Positions 1 to 7,501 are shown, counted from the first letter of the stretch. The stretch: DNA of 14,628 bases from Nitrospira lenta (GCA_945906715.1 CAMDRK010000029.1:1-14628), one strand, 5' to 3'. Program-made: numbers and translations. The notes: generated by a model not told the origin, from the letters alone.

Positions 1-535
1 GATTGCGGGCAGTAAGACCGTTTCTCTTAATCGGTTTCTGATGGGATTAGGGATTCGGCAAGTCGGACAACATATCGCCAAAGTCCTGGCCCGTGAGTTT
101 GGATCTCTCGATGAGATCATGTCGGCGGATCGAGAGCGCCTTCAGCAAATTCGGGAGATCGGTCCTGAGATTTCCGAAGGCTTGGCGGCCTATTGGTCTG
201 AGCCGCGCAACCGGGAGATCATCGTACAGCTCCAGGAATTAGGCGTACAAGTTGCCCCGGGAATGGCAACGGGCAATCGAATGCAATCTCCGCTCGCGGG
301 AAAGACGTTTGTATTCACCGGGGGGCTGGATCGCTTCACGCGAGACAGCGCGCAGCAGGCGGTGGAAACAGTGGGAGGGCGTGTGTCCTCAAGCGTGAGT
401 AGGAAAACATCCTATGTGGTGGTGGGACGAGACCCTGGGTCCAAACTGGACCAAGCCCGTACGCTGGGGGTGACAATTTTGACTGAACAGGAGTTTGCTT
501 CCCTGATCGGGAAAGACGAGAAAGAGATTAACTGA
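1..535 (+). CDS. ligA: NAD-dependent DNA ligase LigA, C-terminal part (5' truncated)
   Basis: LigA seals nicks in duplex DNA using NAD+ during replication and repair. Only about the last 177 residues are present; the frame is open from base 2 to the TGA at 533-535, and the ATG at 41 is internal. The N-terminal part of the fragment is helix-hairpin-helix DNA-binding sequence, with LGIRQVG near residue 15 and REIGPEISEG further on. A BRCT domain follows from about residue 96 (LAGKTFVFTGGL) to about 172, with GGRV, SYVVVG and GSKLDQA motifs typical of LigA BRCT domains. The adenylation and OB domains and the zinc finger lie outside the window. The 3' end overlaps the converging CNNM gene by 8 bp, leaving no room for a separate terminator. 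Identification is strong from the HhH-BRCT order and wording. Confidence 0.95.
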   Translation, partial: IAGSKTVSLNRFLMGLGIRQVGQHIAKVLAREFGSLDEIMSADRERLQQIREIGPEISEGLAAYWSEPRNREIIVQLQELGVQVAPGMATGNRMQSPLAGKTFVFTGGLDRFTRDSAQQAVETVGGRVSSSVSRKTSYVVVGRDPGSKLDQARTLGVTILTEQEFASLIGKDEKEIN

Positions 536-1808
536 CGAGGTCGAGGTTCGGAGCCTCGATTTGTGCCGGCGATTTTTCTTCGCGAAAGATTTGAACGCTG
601 CGGATGGATCGTGGCTCGGCTTCATGAATGAGGATCCGGCAGTTGGCGATCCGCACTTCTTCTCCAACCTTGGGAATTCGGCCAAGCTCCTGCTGAATAA
701 GGCCACCGATCGTCACGGCTTCATCGCCGAGGTCGACTTTCAGGAAGTCATTGACCTTGCGCACTTCGGTTCTACTATGAACAAGGATATGATTTTTCCC
801 TAACCGCTTAATCAGTTCTTCCGTGATATCGGTTTCGTCCATGATCTCCCCGACTACTTCTTCAAGAAGATCTTCAAGCGTGACAATCCCCATGACACCG
901 CCGAACTCATTGACCACGACAGCCATATGCCGTTTCTCCTGCTGAAACTGCTTCATGAGATCGTCCGCCGTCTTGCCTGAGGGAACGAACAGTGGGGGAT
1001 AGGCAATGTCTTTGAGTTTCGACTCATTCTGACCCTTGGCGAGTTCGGTCAATGCCCTCGTCTTGTAGAGAATGCCCGTGATGTTATCGTGCGTCCCGTC
1101 ATACACTGGGATCCGTGAGTATTTCGAGTTATAGAGAAGCTCCTGAGCCTCTTTCAGGCATAGGTTACCATCTAATGAAAAGACATAGAGACGGGGGGTC
1201 ATCGCGTCTTCAGCTGTAATGTCTTTAAGCTGGAAGACGTTCTTGATCATTTTCACCTTCTCGAACTCTATAGTCCCGGTCTTGCCTCCCTCGTCCAGCA
1301 TGATCTTCAGCTCTTCTTCAGTCACGAGGGGAAGTGTCAGACCTTTCCCTCCTGTCAGCTTATAGATCATCGGCACGATCACAAATAAGAGGGGCTTGAG
1401 TAGTAACTGAACCCCGTAGACCGGGTAGGCCATGTTCAGCGTGACCGGAATCGAAAACTTGGCGGCTAACGTTTTAGGGATCACATCGACAGCCACCAAG
1501 AGGACAAAGGTCAACAGGCCGACCATAACGGCAATCGCCTCATCAAAAAACGTTTGGCCGCCATAGATACTCAGGGTCAGAAAAGTGGCATACATCGGCG
1601 TCGCCACACCGATCAATCGGTCGCCCACCAAAATGGTCGAGAGGAGTCTTTGGGGATCACTGCGGAGATGGAGGGCTAACTTCGCTCGAGTATTCCCAGT
1701 TTGGGCCAGCGCCTTCAGCTTTGTTGAATTGACCGAAAAGAAGCCGATTTCAGCCGTGGATATCACAGCCGAAAGAACAATAAGGCCCAAAAGTATTAGG
1801 ATATCCAT
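528..1808 (-). CDS. CNNM/CBS-domain transporter-like membrane protein (HlyC/CorC family)
   Basis: A 426-residue inner-membrane protein of the CNNM (DUF21)-CBS-CorC_HlyC family, whose members are implicated in Mg2+/Co2+ homeostasis. A hydrophobic N-terminal domain with about four membrane segments spans residues 1-150. A CBS pair follows (AMTPR at about 202, EFGGVMGIVTLEDLLEEVVG at 301-320), then a CorC_HlyC domain at about 335-410. The usual GNN-type motif reads VGDR (61-64) and the usual GE-x-x-PK motif reads VDVIPK (107-112), so residues tied to the metal site in characterised homologues look changed. I chose the ATG at 1808 because the hydrophobic segment begins there as in relatives. A TTG at 1835 would add nine residues; neither start has a clear Shine-Dalgarno sequence. 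It converges on ligA. Confidence 0.9.
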   Translation of the reverse strand: MDILILLGLIVLSAVISTAEIGFFSVNSTKLKALAQTGNTRAKLALHLRSDPQRLLSTILVGDRLIGVATPMYATFLTLSIYGGQTFFDEAIAVMVGLLTFVLLVAVDVIPKTLAAKFSIPVTLNMAYPVYGVQLLLKPLLFVIVPMIYKLTGGKGLTLPLVTEEELKIMLDEGGKTGTIEFEKVKMIKNVFQLKDITAEDAMTPRLYVFSLDGNLCLKEAQELLYNSKYSRIPVYDGTHDNITGILYKTRALTELAKGQNESKLKDIAYPPLFVPSGKTADDLMKQFQQEKRHMAVVVNEFGGVMGIVTLEDLLEEVVGEIMDETDITEELIKRLGKNHILVHSRTEVRKVNDFLKVDLGDEAVTIGGLIQQELGRIPKVGEEVRIANCRILIHEAEPRSIRSVQIFREEKSPAQIEAPNLDLVS

Positions 1809-1868
1809 GGATTGCACTGTATTAGAGGCGACCAACTATGCCGGTCGGTCTACAATACCTGAGAGCCC

Positions 1869-1942
1869 AGGGGCTATCCCCTATTGCCTTGAACCGGCAA
1901 TGTACGATTTGGTGGAACGAAATACCGTGATAGGAACCTATC
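1869..1942. promoter_or_regulatory. Cluster of three inverted repeats in a divergent intergenic region
   Basis: The gap between the CNNM gene and the small + strand gene holds three perfect dyads: AGGGG-4-CCCCT at 1869-1882, ATTGCC-7-GGCAAT at 1883-1901 and GATAGG-2-CCTATC at 1929-1942. The first two abut. They could be protein-binding sites for divergent promoters or hairpins in the leader of the 1967 gene. I could not place a convincing -35/-10 pair on either strand. Function is inference; the repeats themselves are seen directly. Confidence 0.5.
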
Positions 1943-1966
1943 GGACCTGTATCCATGGAGGTGTAG

Positions 1967-2128
1967 ATGTACCATATGGATGGAGTGGCGAGCAAGCTTA
2001 TGCTAAAAACACGCCAGGATATCAAAGAGTTGCAATGCATGTCCGCAGAAAAGCTGAGGTATTGGGAAGGCTCGCTCGATGAAGCGGGCACTATTTATTA
2101 TGAGTCGTCCCGAAATACAAAAGCTTGA
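1967..2128 (+). CDS. Small hypothetical protein, 53 residues
   Basis: An ATG at 1967 is preceded by GGAGGTG with a 5-base gap, one of the best ribosome binding sites in the window. The frame runs 53 codons to TGA at 2126-2128. The product starts MYHMDGVASKLMLKTRQDIK and continues as a charged, soluble-looking sequence with AEKLRYWEGS and GTIYYES. It has no membrane segment or signal peptide, one Cys and no motif I recognise. Its last 31 bases overlap the 3' end of rlpA on the other strand. The inverted-repeat cluster at 1869-1942 lies just upstream. The RBS and natural composition argue for a real gene, the short length against; homologues would settle it. Confidence 0.5.
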   Translation: MYHMDGVASKLMLKTRQDIKELQCMSAEKLRYWEGSLDEAGTIYYESSRNTKA

Positions 2129-2775
2129 AGTCCAAGTATGGATTCGAGATGGGAAGCAGCGGCTTCTGCCTGGGCTTCCCTGGAAAACTGACCGATCTGA
2201 ACTCGATATCGCTTGCCTTCCGGCAGATCGACAACCTGGACTCGACCGACTGGATAGAAAGGCTTTGTGCGGTCCAAGAGGTTGAACGCATTCTGCTGAT
2301 CGGAAAAGGATCCGACTTGCACTCGTAAAGCCCCCACATCGGCAAGCTTCCCTTGATACCCAACCACTTGCAATTCAATCTCGTCGGTTCCAGACCCGGT
2401 CATCTCCAGCGCCTGGGCCCCGGCAAGTGAGAGATCGAGCACCCGGCCTCTGGCGAAGGGACCGCGATCGTTAATCCGGACGGTCACCTGCCGGCCAGTG
2501 CTCATCGATCGAACCACCGCAATGGAACCGAGCGGCAGGGTTCGATGAGCAGCCGTGAGCTGATGCATGTCATACCGTTCGCCATTCGCCGTCTTGTTCC
2601 CATGAAACCCAGGACCATACCATGAGGCGACGCCACGCTCCACGAATCCAACAGGATAGCCTGGGAAATAGGTAGGTTTAGGAACGCCGCTGCAAGTCGC
2701 CAGAACACTGGCCAGGAAGATCACAAGGAGAAGGACCGGCCAGCGGGACCAACAGGCGTGAGGGCTGCGAAACAT
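2098..2775 (-). CDS. rlpA: RlpA-like septal-ring lipoprotein (DPBB + SPOR), putative lytic transglycosylase
   Basis: RlpA proteins are outer-membrane lipoproteins. The Pseudomonas enzyme cleaves peptide-stripped glycan strands during daughter-cell separation. This 225-residue product has a hydrophobic signal sequence with a lipobox-like LATC (Cys28). A double-psi beta-barrel domain covers about 47-115 (GVASWYGPGFHGNKTANGE, then RINDRGPF). Residues matching the proposed catalytic set are Glu66, His77 and Asp103. A SPOR domain at about 148-222 (RVQVGSFSDQ, YRVQIGQFS) would bind denuded septal peptidoglycan. The frame is open further upstream, but ATG 2775 is preferred because the signal peptide starts there and it lies 2 bp past the ACT gene's stop, which implies translational coupling. 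Threonine at lipobox -1 is unusual. Confidence 0.92.
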   Translation of the reverse strand: MFRSPHACWSRWPVLLLVIFLASVLATCSGVPKPTYFPGYPVGFVERGVASWYGPGFHGNKTANGERYDMHQLTAAHRTLPLGSIAVVRSMSTGRQVTVRINDRGPFARGRVLDLSLAGAQALEMTGSGTDEIELQVVGYQGKLADVGALRVQVGSFSDQQNAFNLLDRTKPFYPVGRVQVVDLPEGKRYRVQIGQFSREAQAEAAASHLESILGLQAFVFRDDS

Positions 2776-2777
2776 GC

Positions 2778-3188
2778 CTAGAACTCGTCGAGGGATTGAT
2801 CCTGCAGAACTTTCAGCGCCTTTGCGGTGTTTGATACTGTCAGGACTACGACTGCACGTTTCCCCTCGCGGGAGGGGGTGCAATAGCCGCATTTAATATT
2901 GATGCGAGCCTTGGTCAATAGATCCGCCACTTCTTTCAACGCCCCCGGTGTATTTTCGAGGCTCAATAATAAAGCAGTTTCTTCTGTAAACTTGATTTTG
3001 GCCGCTTTCAGCAACGCGCGAGCCCCTTCGAGATCCGAGACCAACAGCCGCAGCTTTCCCGTTCCGGTGACTTCAGGAGCAGAGAAGGCCTTGATGTTGA
3101 CCTTCGCCTCACCGAAGACCTTGGCTACTTGAGCCATGACACCGGGCTTACTCAAACCCCGAATGACCAATTGTGTCGTTGTGGGCAT
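2778..3188 (-). CDS. Tandem ACT-domain protein (COG4747-like)
   Basis: A 136-residue cytosolic protein made of two ACT domains and nothing else. The first covers residues 5-66 (KPGVMAQVAKVFGEAKVNI) and the second 72-130 (LENTPGALKEVADLLTKARI). Each has the Pro-Gly turn and following helix that form the small-ligand pocket at ACT dimer interfaces. No catalytic domain is attached, so it is probably a stand-alone sensor of an amino acid or similar metabolite. Composition and length match the tandem-ACT group known as COG4747, whose ligand is not generally established. The ATG at 3188 has a good GGGAG about 8 bases upstream. It lies 68 bp below the nuclease-like gene and 2 bp above rlpA, so it is probably co-transcribed with both. 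Confidence 0.88.
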   Translation of the reverse strand: MPTTTQLVIRGLSKPGVMAQVAKVFGEAKVNIKAFSAPEVTGTGKLRLLVSDLEGARALLKAAKIKFTEETALLLSLENTPGALKEVADLLTKARINIKCGYCTPSREGKRAVVVLTVSNTAKALKVLQDQSLDEF

Positions 3189-3256
3189 GGAACTTACTCC
3201 CTAGCGCGGAATCTTCGCTCAACCTTGACCTCAGCCTACCTTGCTTACTTAGCCTG

Positions 3257-3664
3257 CTACAGCACCTGGCACAAACCGTTTATAAACGTGTACTCGTAGA
3301 TACCGCTAACGGGGACAGAGCCCTTCTCTGCCAAGTTTTGCGCCGACTGCTTGAGGCCGCGTGGCACGAGCAAATAGAATGGGATACCGCGCACAACTGC
3401 TTCCTTCCACGCTGAAACGCTTGAGACATCCCTGATCGAATCATCAGTTTCTACCTCAGCCATCCATTCCACCGTGTTGCCAGAAGAGCTCACTCTCCAC
3501 CCGACGATATCGCATTGTTGCTGAGGGTCAGCCCAGGGATTTTGCTCAAGACCGGTACGGATCGTGACCTTACAATGAAAGGCCTTTGCCCATCGTTGCG
3601 CGACCAGGCTGACAACCTGATCGTGGACCGTGACAATCCCTTGCTCGCGAAGAACCGTACTCAT
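3257..3664 (-). CDS. Small protein resembling the PD-(D/E)XK nuclease fold, downstream of nrdJ
   Basis: A 135-residue protein with no signal or membrane segment. I do not recognise it as a named family. The centre reads CDIVGW (Asp52), then a strand ending MAEVETDD (Glu70, Glu72), then a helix and IPFYLLVPRGLKQSAQNLAE. This order of strand-Asp, strand with E-x-E, helix and strand resembles restriction-endonuclease-like proteins with an EVET signature, with Glu72 where Lys often stands. That makes a metal-dependent nuclease or a DNA-binding relative possible, but this is inference. The start at 3664 is set by GGAGG five bases upstream, inside the 13-bp gap after the nrdJ stop; the longer reading back to 3778 would run inside nrdJ. 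It is presumably co-transcribed with nrdJ. Confidence 0.8.
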   Translation of the reverse strand: MSTVLREQGIVTVHDQVVSLVAQRWAKAFHCKVTIRTGLEQNPWADPQQQCDIVGWRVSSSGNTVEWMAEVETDDSIRDVSSVSAWKEAVVRGIPFYLLVPRGLKQSAQNLAEKGSVPVSGIYEYTFINGLCQVL

Positions 3665-3677
3665 TGAGTCCTCCCTC

Positions 3678-6600
3678 CTACGAACAACCGCTAGTGGTAC
3701 CGCAGGTTTCACACTTGAGACAGGTCCCGTTTCGTACCATGGTGAACTGCTTACACTCGGAGCAGGGATCTCCCTCATAGCCCTTTTGGCGCGCCATTTG
3801 TAGGGCAGTCAAGGTCAATGTTTCACGCTTCAGCTCGACGGAATGAGCCACGTTACCGTTTCCATTTCCATTTCCTTGGCCATTGCCCTTGTGACGGGGT
3901 ATGGCCCCGCGTCGAGATGGAAACATTTCTGTGCTGATCGATGCCGAAGCCAGCGTCTCAGGAGTGGCTTCCTCATCGACGCATTCAGGATCCTGCTCGT
4001 CCATCTTGACGGAGTCCATTCGAAGGTCCTCTTCCTGGACCTGTGCCAAGTCATAGCGGTCAAGGTAGGTTACGGCAAGCTCTCGAAAGATGTAATCGAT
4101 GATCGACGTCGACATCTTGATACGGTCGTTCAATTTGACCGGCCCATTCGGCTCGAAGCGGGTAAACACGAACGCTTCGACGAACTCCTCAAGAGGGACG
4201 CCATGTTGGAGGCCCAGTGAAATCGCAATGGCGAAACAGTTCATGAGGCTGCGGAATGCGGCCCCTTCTTTGTGCATATCGAGGAAAATTTCGCCACACG
4301 TACCATCCTCATACTCACCCGTGCGTAGATAGAGCTTGTGCCCTCCGACAACGGCTTTCTGCGTGTACCCATTGCGTCTGGCCGGGAGTGGCCTGCGCTT
4401 TGCCAGGTACCGTACCAACACCCGTTCTGTGATCTTTTCCGCAATCGACAATATTTCCGACGAGGCCTCGATGGTCTTGCCGCTGTCGGTTGAAGCCGAT
4501 AACGGCTGACTCAACTTCGAGCCGTCGCGATACAACGCCACGGCCTTGACCATGCTCTTCCATGCAAATAAATAGGCTGATTTCACTTCTTCCAGCGTGG
4601 CATCGGCCGGCATATTGATCGTTTTACTGATGGCGCCGCTGATGAACGGCTGTGCCGCCGCCATCATGCGGATGTGCGCATCGACGGCGATATATCGCTG
4701 ACCGATCCGGCCACAGCGGTTGGCACAATCGAAGACTGGAAGGTGCTCGGGCTTGAGGTATGGGGCTCCTTCCACTGTCATGGTGCCGCAGCAATAATCG
4801 TTGGCAGCGGCAATTTCTTCCTGTGTAAACCCCAGCGTTTTCAGCATATTGAAGTTTGATTCACTCAATTGTGCGTCGGTCAACCCCAGCTTTTCCCGGC
4901 AGAAATCTTCACCCAATGCATACTTGTTAAACACAAATTGGATCTCGAAGGCCTGGGCCAAACCGGCTTCCATTCTGGCGAGCGCGGCATCATCGAATCC
5001 CCTCTGTCTCAGGCTCTCATGGTTAATGAATGGTGCGGTCTGCAAGGTTTGCCGGCCGACACAATAGTTCACGATGTCCTGAATCTGAGGTTCGGCATAC
5101 CCCAATGTTCTGAGGGAAGCGGGTATGCTTTGATTGATGATCTTGAAATAGCCTCCACCGGCCAATTTCTTGAATTTGACAAGCGCAAAATCCGGCTCGA
5201 TGCCTGTCGTATCACAATCCATCACGAGTCCGATCGTGCCGGTAGGAGCAATCACCGTGACCTGCGCATTGCGGTACCCATAGGCCGTTCCCAATTCGAG
5301 AGCACGGTCCCAGGCACGACGTGCCGCCATGAGCAACTCAGGAGGGCAATGCTGCGGCTGGATCCCGGCCGGTGCAATCGTTAAGCCTTCATATTCTTCC
5401 GGAGCGGCATTATACGAGGCACGCCGGTGATTACGGATGACGCGCAACATCGCCTCACGGTTTTTGGCATAACCAGGGAACGGCCACAGCTCTGCGGCCA
5501 TTTCAGCCGATGCGCCATAGGCCTCGCCGGTCATGATGGCGGTCAATGCGCCGCAGATGGCCAATGCTTCGGGAGAATCGTAGGGAATACCTTGCCGCAT
5601 CAGCACAGTGCCTAAGTTGGCATAGCCGAGCCCCAGCGTTCGGAACTGATAACTCTTCTCTGCAATGGAGCGGCTGGGAAACGATGCCATGAGGACGCTG
5701 ATCTCCAGTACGATCGTCCAAAGACGCACCGCGTGGCGAAAGTTCTCCAGCTCGAATTGGCCTTCTGTCGAAAAGAATTGAGCGAGGTTGAGCGAAGCCA
5801 AATTGCACGCCGTATCGTCGAGAAACATATATTCGGAACAAGGATTGGAGGCATTGATTCGGCCATCCTCCGGGCACGTATGCCATTCGTTGATGGTGGT
5901 GTCGTATTGGGTGCCTGGATCCGCGCAAATCCAAGCAGCCCAGGCGATCTGATCCCAGAGTTCTCGAGCCTTGATGGTCTTGGAGACTTTGCCGTCGATC
6001 CGGCGCTTGAGCTGCCAATCACCGTCCGCCTCCAACGTTGCAAAGAAATCGTTGGGAATGCGCACGCTGTTGTTCGAGTTTTGGCCGGACACCGTTTGGT
6101 AGGCCTTGCCGTCCCAATTCGTGTCGTACTCATGAAACACAAAATGAGTAAACCCTTGCTGTGCATAGGAGAACATCCGCTGGATATAGGCTTCTGGAAC
6201 CGCATCCCGACGGGCCGCAGCCAGGGCATCTTTGAGGATCGGATTCTGCTTGGCATCGACCTCTATTCCCACCTGACCGGCATCATCGACAACGTGACAG
6301 GCCTTGAGAACGGCATTGAGGCGCTGTGCGCAGATTTTTGACCCGGTGACCATCGCGGCAACTTTTTGCTCTTCCAACACCTTCCAGTTGATAAATTCTT
6401 CGATGTCGGGGTGATCCAAATCGAGGCAGACCATTTTGGCTGCCCGTCTGGTCGTCCCGCCGGACTTAATGGCGCCTGCCGCTCGATCGCCGATGCGAAG
6501 GAACGACATCAATCCGGACGAGCGTCCGCCACCGGACAACGGCTCGGCATCGCCGCGAAGCTTGGAAAAGTTGGTGCCGGTCCCAGATCCGTACTTGAAC

Positions 6601-7223
6601 AGGCGCGCTTCTCGCACCCAGAGATCCATGATGCCGCCGTCGCCGACCAAATCGTCGTCAACGGATTGGATAAAGCAGGCGTGCGGCTGCGGGTGCTCGA
6701 ACGCATTGGTTGCTCTGACGACTTCACGGGTCTTGGGGTCGACGTAATAATGCCCTTGCGCAGGCCCTGAGAGTCCGTACGCGTAATGAAGCCCCGTGTT
6801 AAACCACTGGGGAGAATTGGGCGCAACCATCTGATGCGCGAGCATGTACCGAAGCTCATCATGAAAGGCATCGGTATCTTCCGGAGTCTTGAAATAGCCG
6901 AAGTTCTTCCCCCAGGAGGTCCAACAGCCGGCGAGCCGTTCAAACACTTGCCGGGAATCACACTCTCCGCCAAGCTGCGGCTTGCCGTTAGGCCCGATAA
7001 CCGGATTCCCCTGCTCATCTTGCTGCGGCACTCCGGCTTTCCGGAAATACTTTTGCGCGAGAATATCGATCGCGAGCTGGGACCAGGGCTCTGGAATATC
7101 GATGTTTTCTAATTTGAACACGGTCGATCCGTCGGGATTACGAATTTCCGACGAACGTTTAACAAAAGGCAGGCCTTCATAGGGACTTTGCCCACGACGT
7201 GTAAATCGGCGCTCTATTCTCAC
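3678..7223 (-). CDS. nrdJ: Vitamin B12-dependent (class II) ribonucleoside-diphosphate reductase
   Basis: NrdJ reduces ribonucleotides to deoxyribonucleotides using adenosylcobalamin to generate the active-site thiyl radical, without a separate radical subunit or oxygen. The 1181-residue product has the conserved N-P-C-S-E (Asn460, radical Cys462, Glu464), the redox pair Cys183 (HACFIQS) and Cys473 (CNLASLNL), and APTGTIG at 659-665 with DCDTTGIEP just after. A GN-rich linker at 1113-1124 leads to a Cys-rich tail (Cys1154, 1157, 1168, 1171, 1174, 1180) that probably relays electrons from thioredoxin-type reductants or holds zinc. The start is GTG 7223, backed by a GGGAGGGG site five bases upstream. 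All key residues are present, so it should be active. It is probably the first gene of an operon that continues to rlpA. Confidence 0.97.
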   Translation of the reverse strand: MRIERRFTRRGQSPYEGLPFVKRSSEIRNPDGSTVFKLENIDIPEPWSQLAIDILAQKYFRKAGVPQQDEQGNPVIGPNGKPQLGGECDSRQVFERLAGCWTSWGKNFGYFKTPEDTDAFHDELRYMLAHQMVAPNSPQWFNTGLHYAYGLSGPAQGHYYVDPKTREVVRATNAFEHPQPHACFIQSVDDDLVGDGGIMDLWVREARLFKYGSGTGTNFSKLRGDAEPLSGGGRSSGLMSFLRIGDRAAGAIKSGGTTRRAAKMVCLDLDHPDIEEFINWKVLEEQKVAAMVTGSKICAQRLNAVLKACHVVDDAGQVGIEVDAKQNPILKDALAAARRDAVPEAYIQRMFSYAQQGFTHFVFHEYDTNWDGKAYQTVSGQNSNNSVRIPNDFFATLEADGDWQLKRRIDGKVSKTIKARELWDQIAWAAWICADPGTQYDTTINEWHTCPEDGRINASNPCSEYMFLDDTACNLASLNLAQFFSTEGQFELENFRHAVRLWTIVLEISVLMASFPSRSIAEKSYQFRTLGLGYANLGTVLMRQGIPYDSPEALAICGALTAIMTGEAYGASAEMAAELWPFPGYAKNREAMLRVIRNHRRASYNAAPEEYEGLTIAPAGIQPQHCPPELLMAARRAWDRALELGTAYGYRNAQVTVIAPTGTIGLVMDCDTTGIEPDFALVKFKKLAGGGYFKIINQSIPASLRTLGYAEPQIQDIVNYCVGRQTLQTAPFINHESLRQRGFDDAALARMEAGLAQAFEIQFVFNKYALGEDFCREKLGLTDAQLSESNFNMLKTLGFTQEEIAAANDYCCGTMTVEGAPYLKPEHLPVFDCANRCGRIGQRYIAVDAHIRMMAAAQPFISGAISKTINMPADATLEEVKSAYLFAWKSMVKAVALYRDGSKLSQPLSASTDSGKTIEASSEILSIAEKITERVLVRYLAKRRPLPARRNGYTQKAVVGGHKLYLRTGEYEDGTCGEIFLDMHKEGAAFRSLMNCFAIAISLGLQHGVPLEEFVEAFVFTRFEPNGPVKLNDRIKMSTSIIDYIFRELAVTYLDRYDLAQVQEEDLRMDSVKMDEQDPECVDEEATPETLASASISTEMFPSRRGAIPRHKGNGQGNGNGNGNVAHSVELKRETLTLTALQMARQKGYEGDPCSECKQFTMVRNGTCLKCETCGTTSGCS
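3852..3887 (-). repeat. Hexanucleotide repeat encoding the Gly-Asn linker of NrdJ
   Basis: Near the nrdJ 3' end a 6-base period (GGAAAT-type units on the coding strand) encodes alternating Gly and Asn or Gln at residues 1113-1124. Because the unit is two codons, slippage would change linker length without breaking the frame. The linker separates the reductase body from the Cys-rich tail. Confidence 0.7.
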
Positions 7224-7368
7224 AATTTCCCCTCCCGCAGTCTTCGTAATTGGCGTGGGACCGCTTGCGACCCCAAACAGGAATAATCAGGCTTCAGTTT
7301 CAGTATGACTAGGTGCAACGAACGGCTAAATTCTGACGTCTCGACGATTGATCAACCCATGGAGCATC

Positions 7369-7397
7369 TACATATAGCGATCCAGGTTAATTGTCAA
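7369..7397 (-). promoter_or_regulatory. Candidate nrdJ promoter
   Basis: On the minus strand a perfect TTGACA (7397-7392) is followed, at 15 to 17 bases, by the AT-rich TATATGTAGAT containing the likely -10. Transcription would start near 7362 and give a leader of about 140 bases before the GTG at 7223. Just upstream of the -35 lies an imperfect dyad centred at about 7407 (core ACTGTAGT inside ACC...GTT arms) that could bind a regulator. It is a poor match to the NrdR box, which has an ATAT-like centre. Confidence 0.5.
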
Positions 7398-7438
7398 TAC
7401 CAACTGTAGTGGTTAGGCTGGGGAAACGGATGAAATCC

Positions 7439-7501
7439 TGTGGGTAACCAAAAATGATTGGGAAACGCTAACTTCTAGGAATTTAGACCGACTTATCCAC
7501 A
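7439..7501. promoter_or_regulatory. Two DnaA-box-like sites upstream of nrdJ
   Basis: TTATCCACA at 7493-7501 (+) equals the classic E. coli DnaA box. TTACCCACA, read on the minus strand at 7447-7439, differs from it by one base. Both lie in the non-coding region upstream of the nrdJ promoter, about 45 bp apart and in opposite orientation. DnaA regulates nrdAB in E. coli, so replication-linked control of nrdJ is plausible. One perfect site can occur by chance, and an origin is unlikely with only two. Confidence 0.4.

Noticed and set aside
1822..2091. 89-codon minus-strand frame between the CNNM gene and rlpA
   Set aside because: No ribosome binding site, composition unlike its neighbours, and it is antisense to the better supported small gene at 1967.
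4869..6770. Long frames on the + strand and in other minus frames opposite or within nrdJ
   Set aside because: They are shadows of the nrdJ reading frame; nrdJ has complete family motifs over its whole length.
7224..7362. Cobalamin riboswitch in the leader of B12-dependent nrdJ
   Set aside because: The leader is long enough to raise the idea, but I see no B12-box sequence (GCCACTG type) or the usual paired arms.
7305..7409. 34-codon + strand reading frame in the nrdJ upstream region
   Set aside because: It has no ribosome binding site and lies over the promoter elements; the product has no recognisable character.
7439..7501. Replication origin
   Set aside because: Only two DnaA-like boxes occur, with no AT-rich unwinding tract of note and no dnaA or dnaN nearby.
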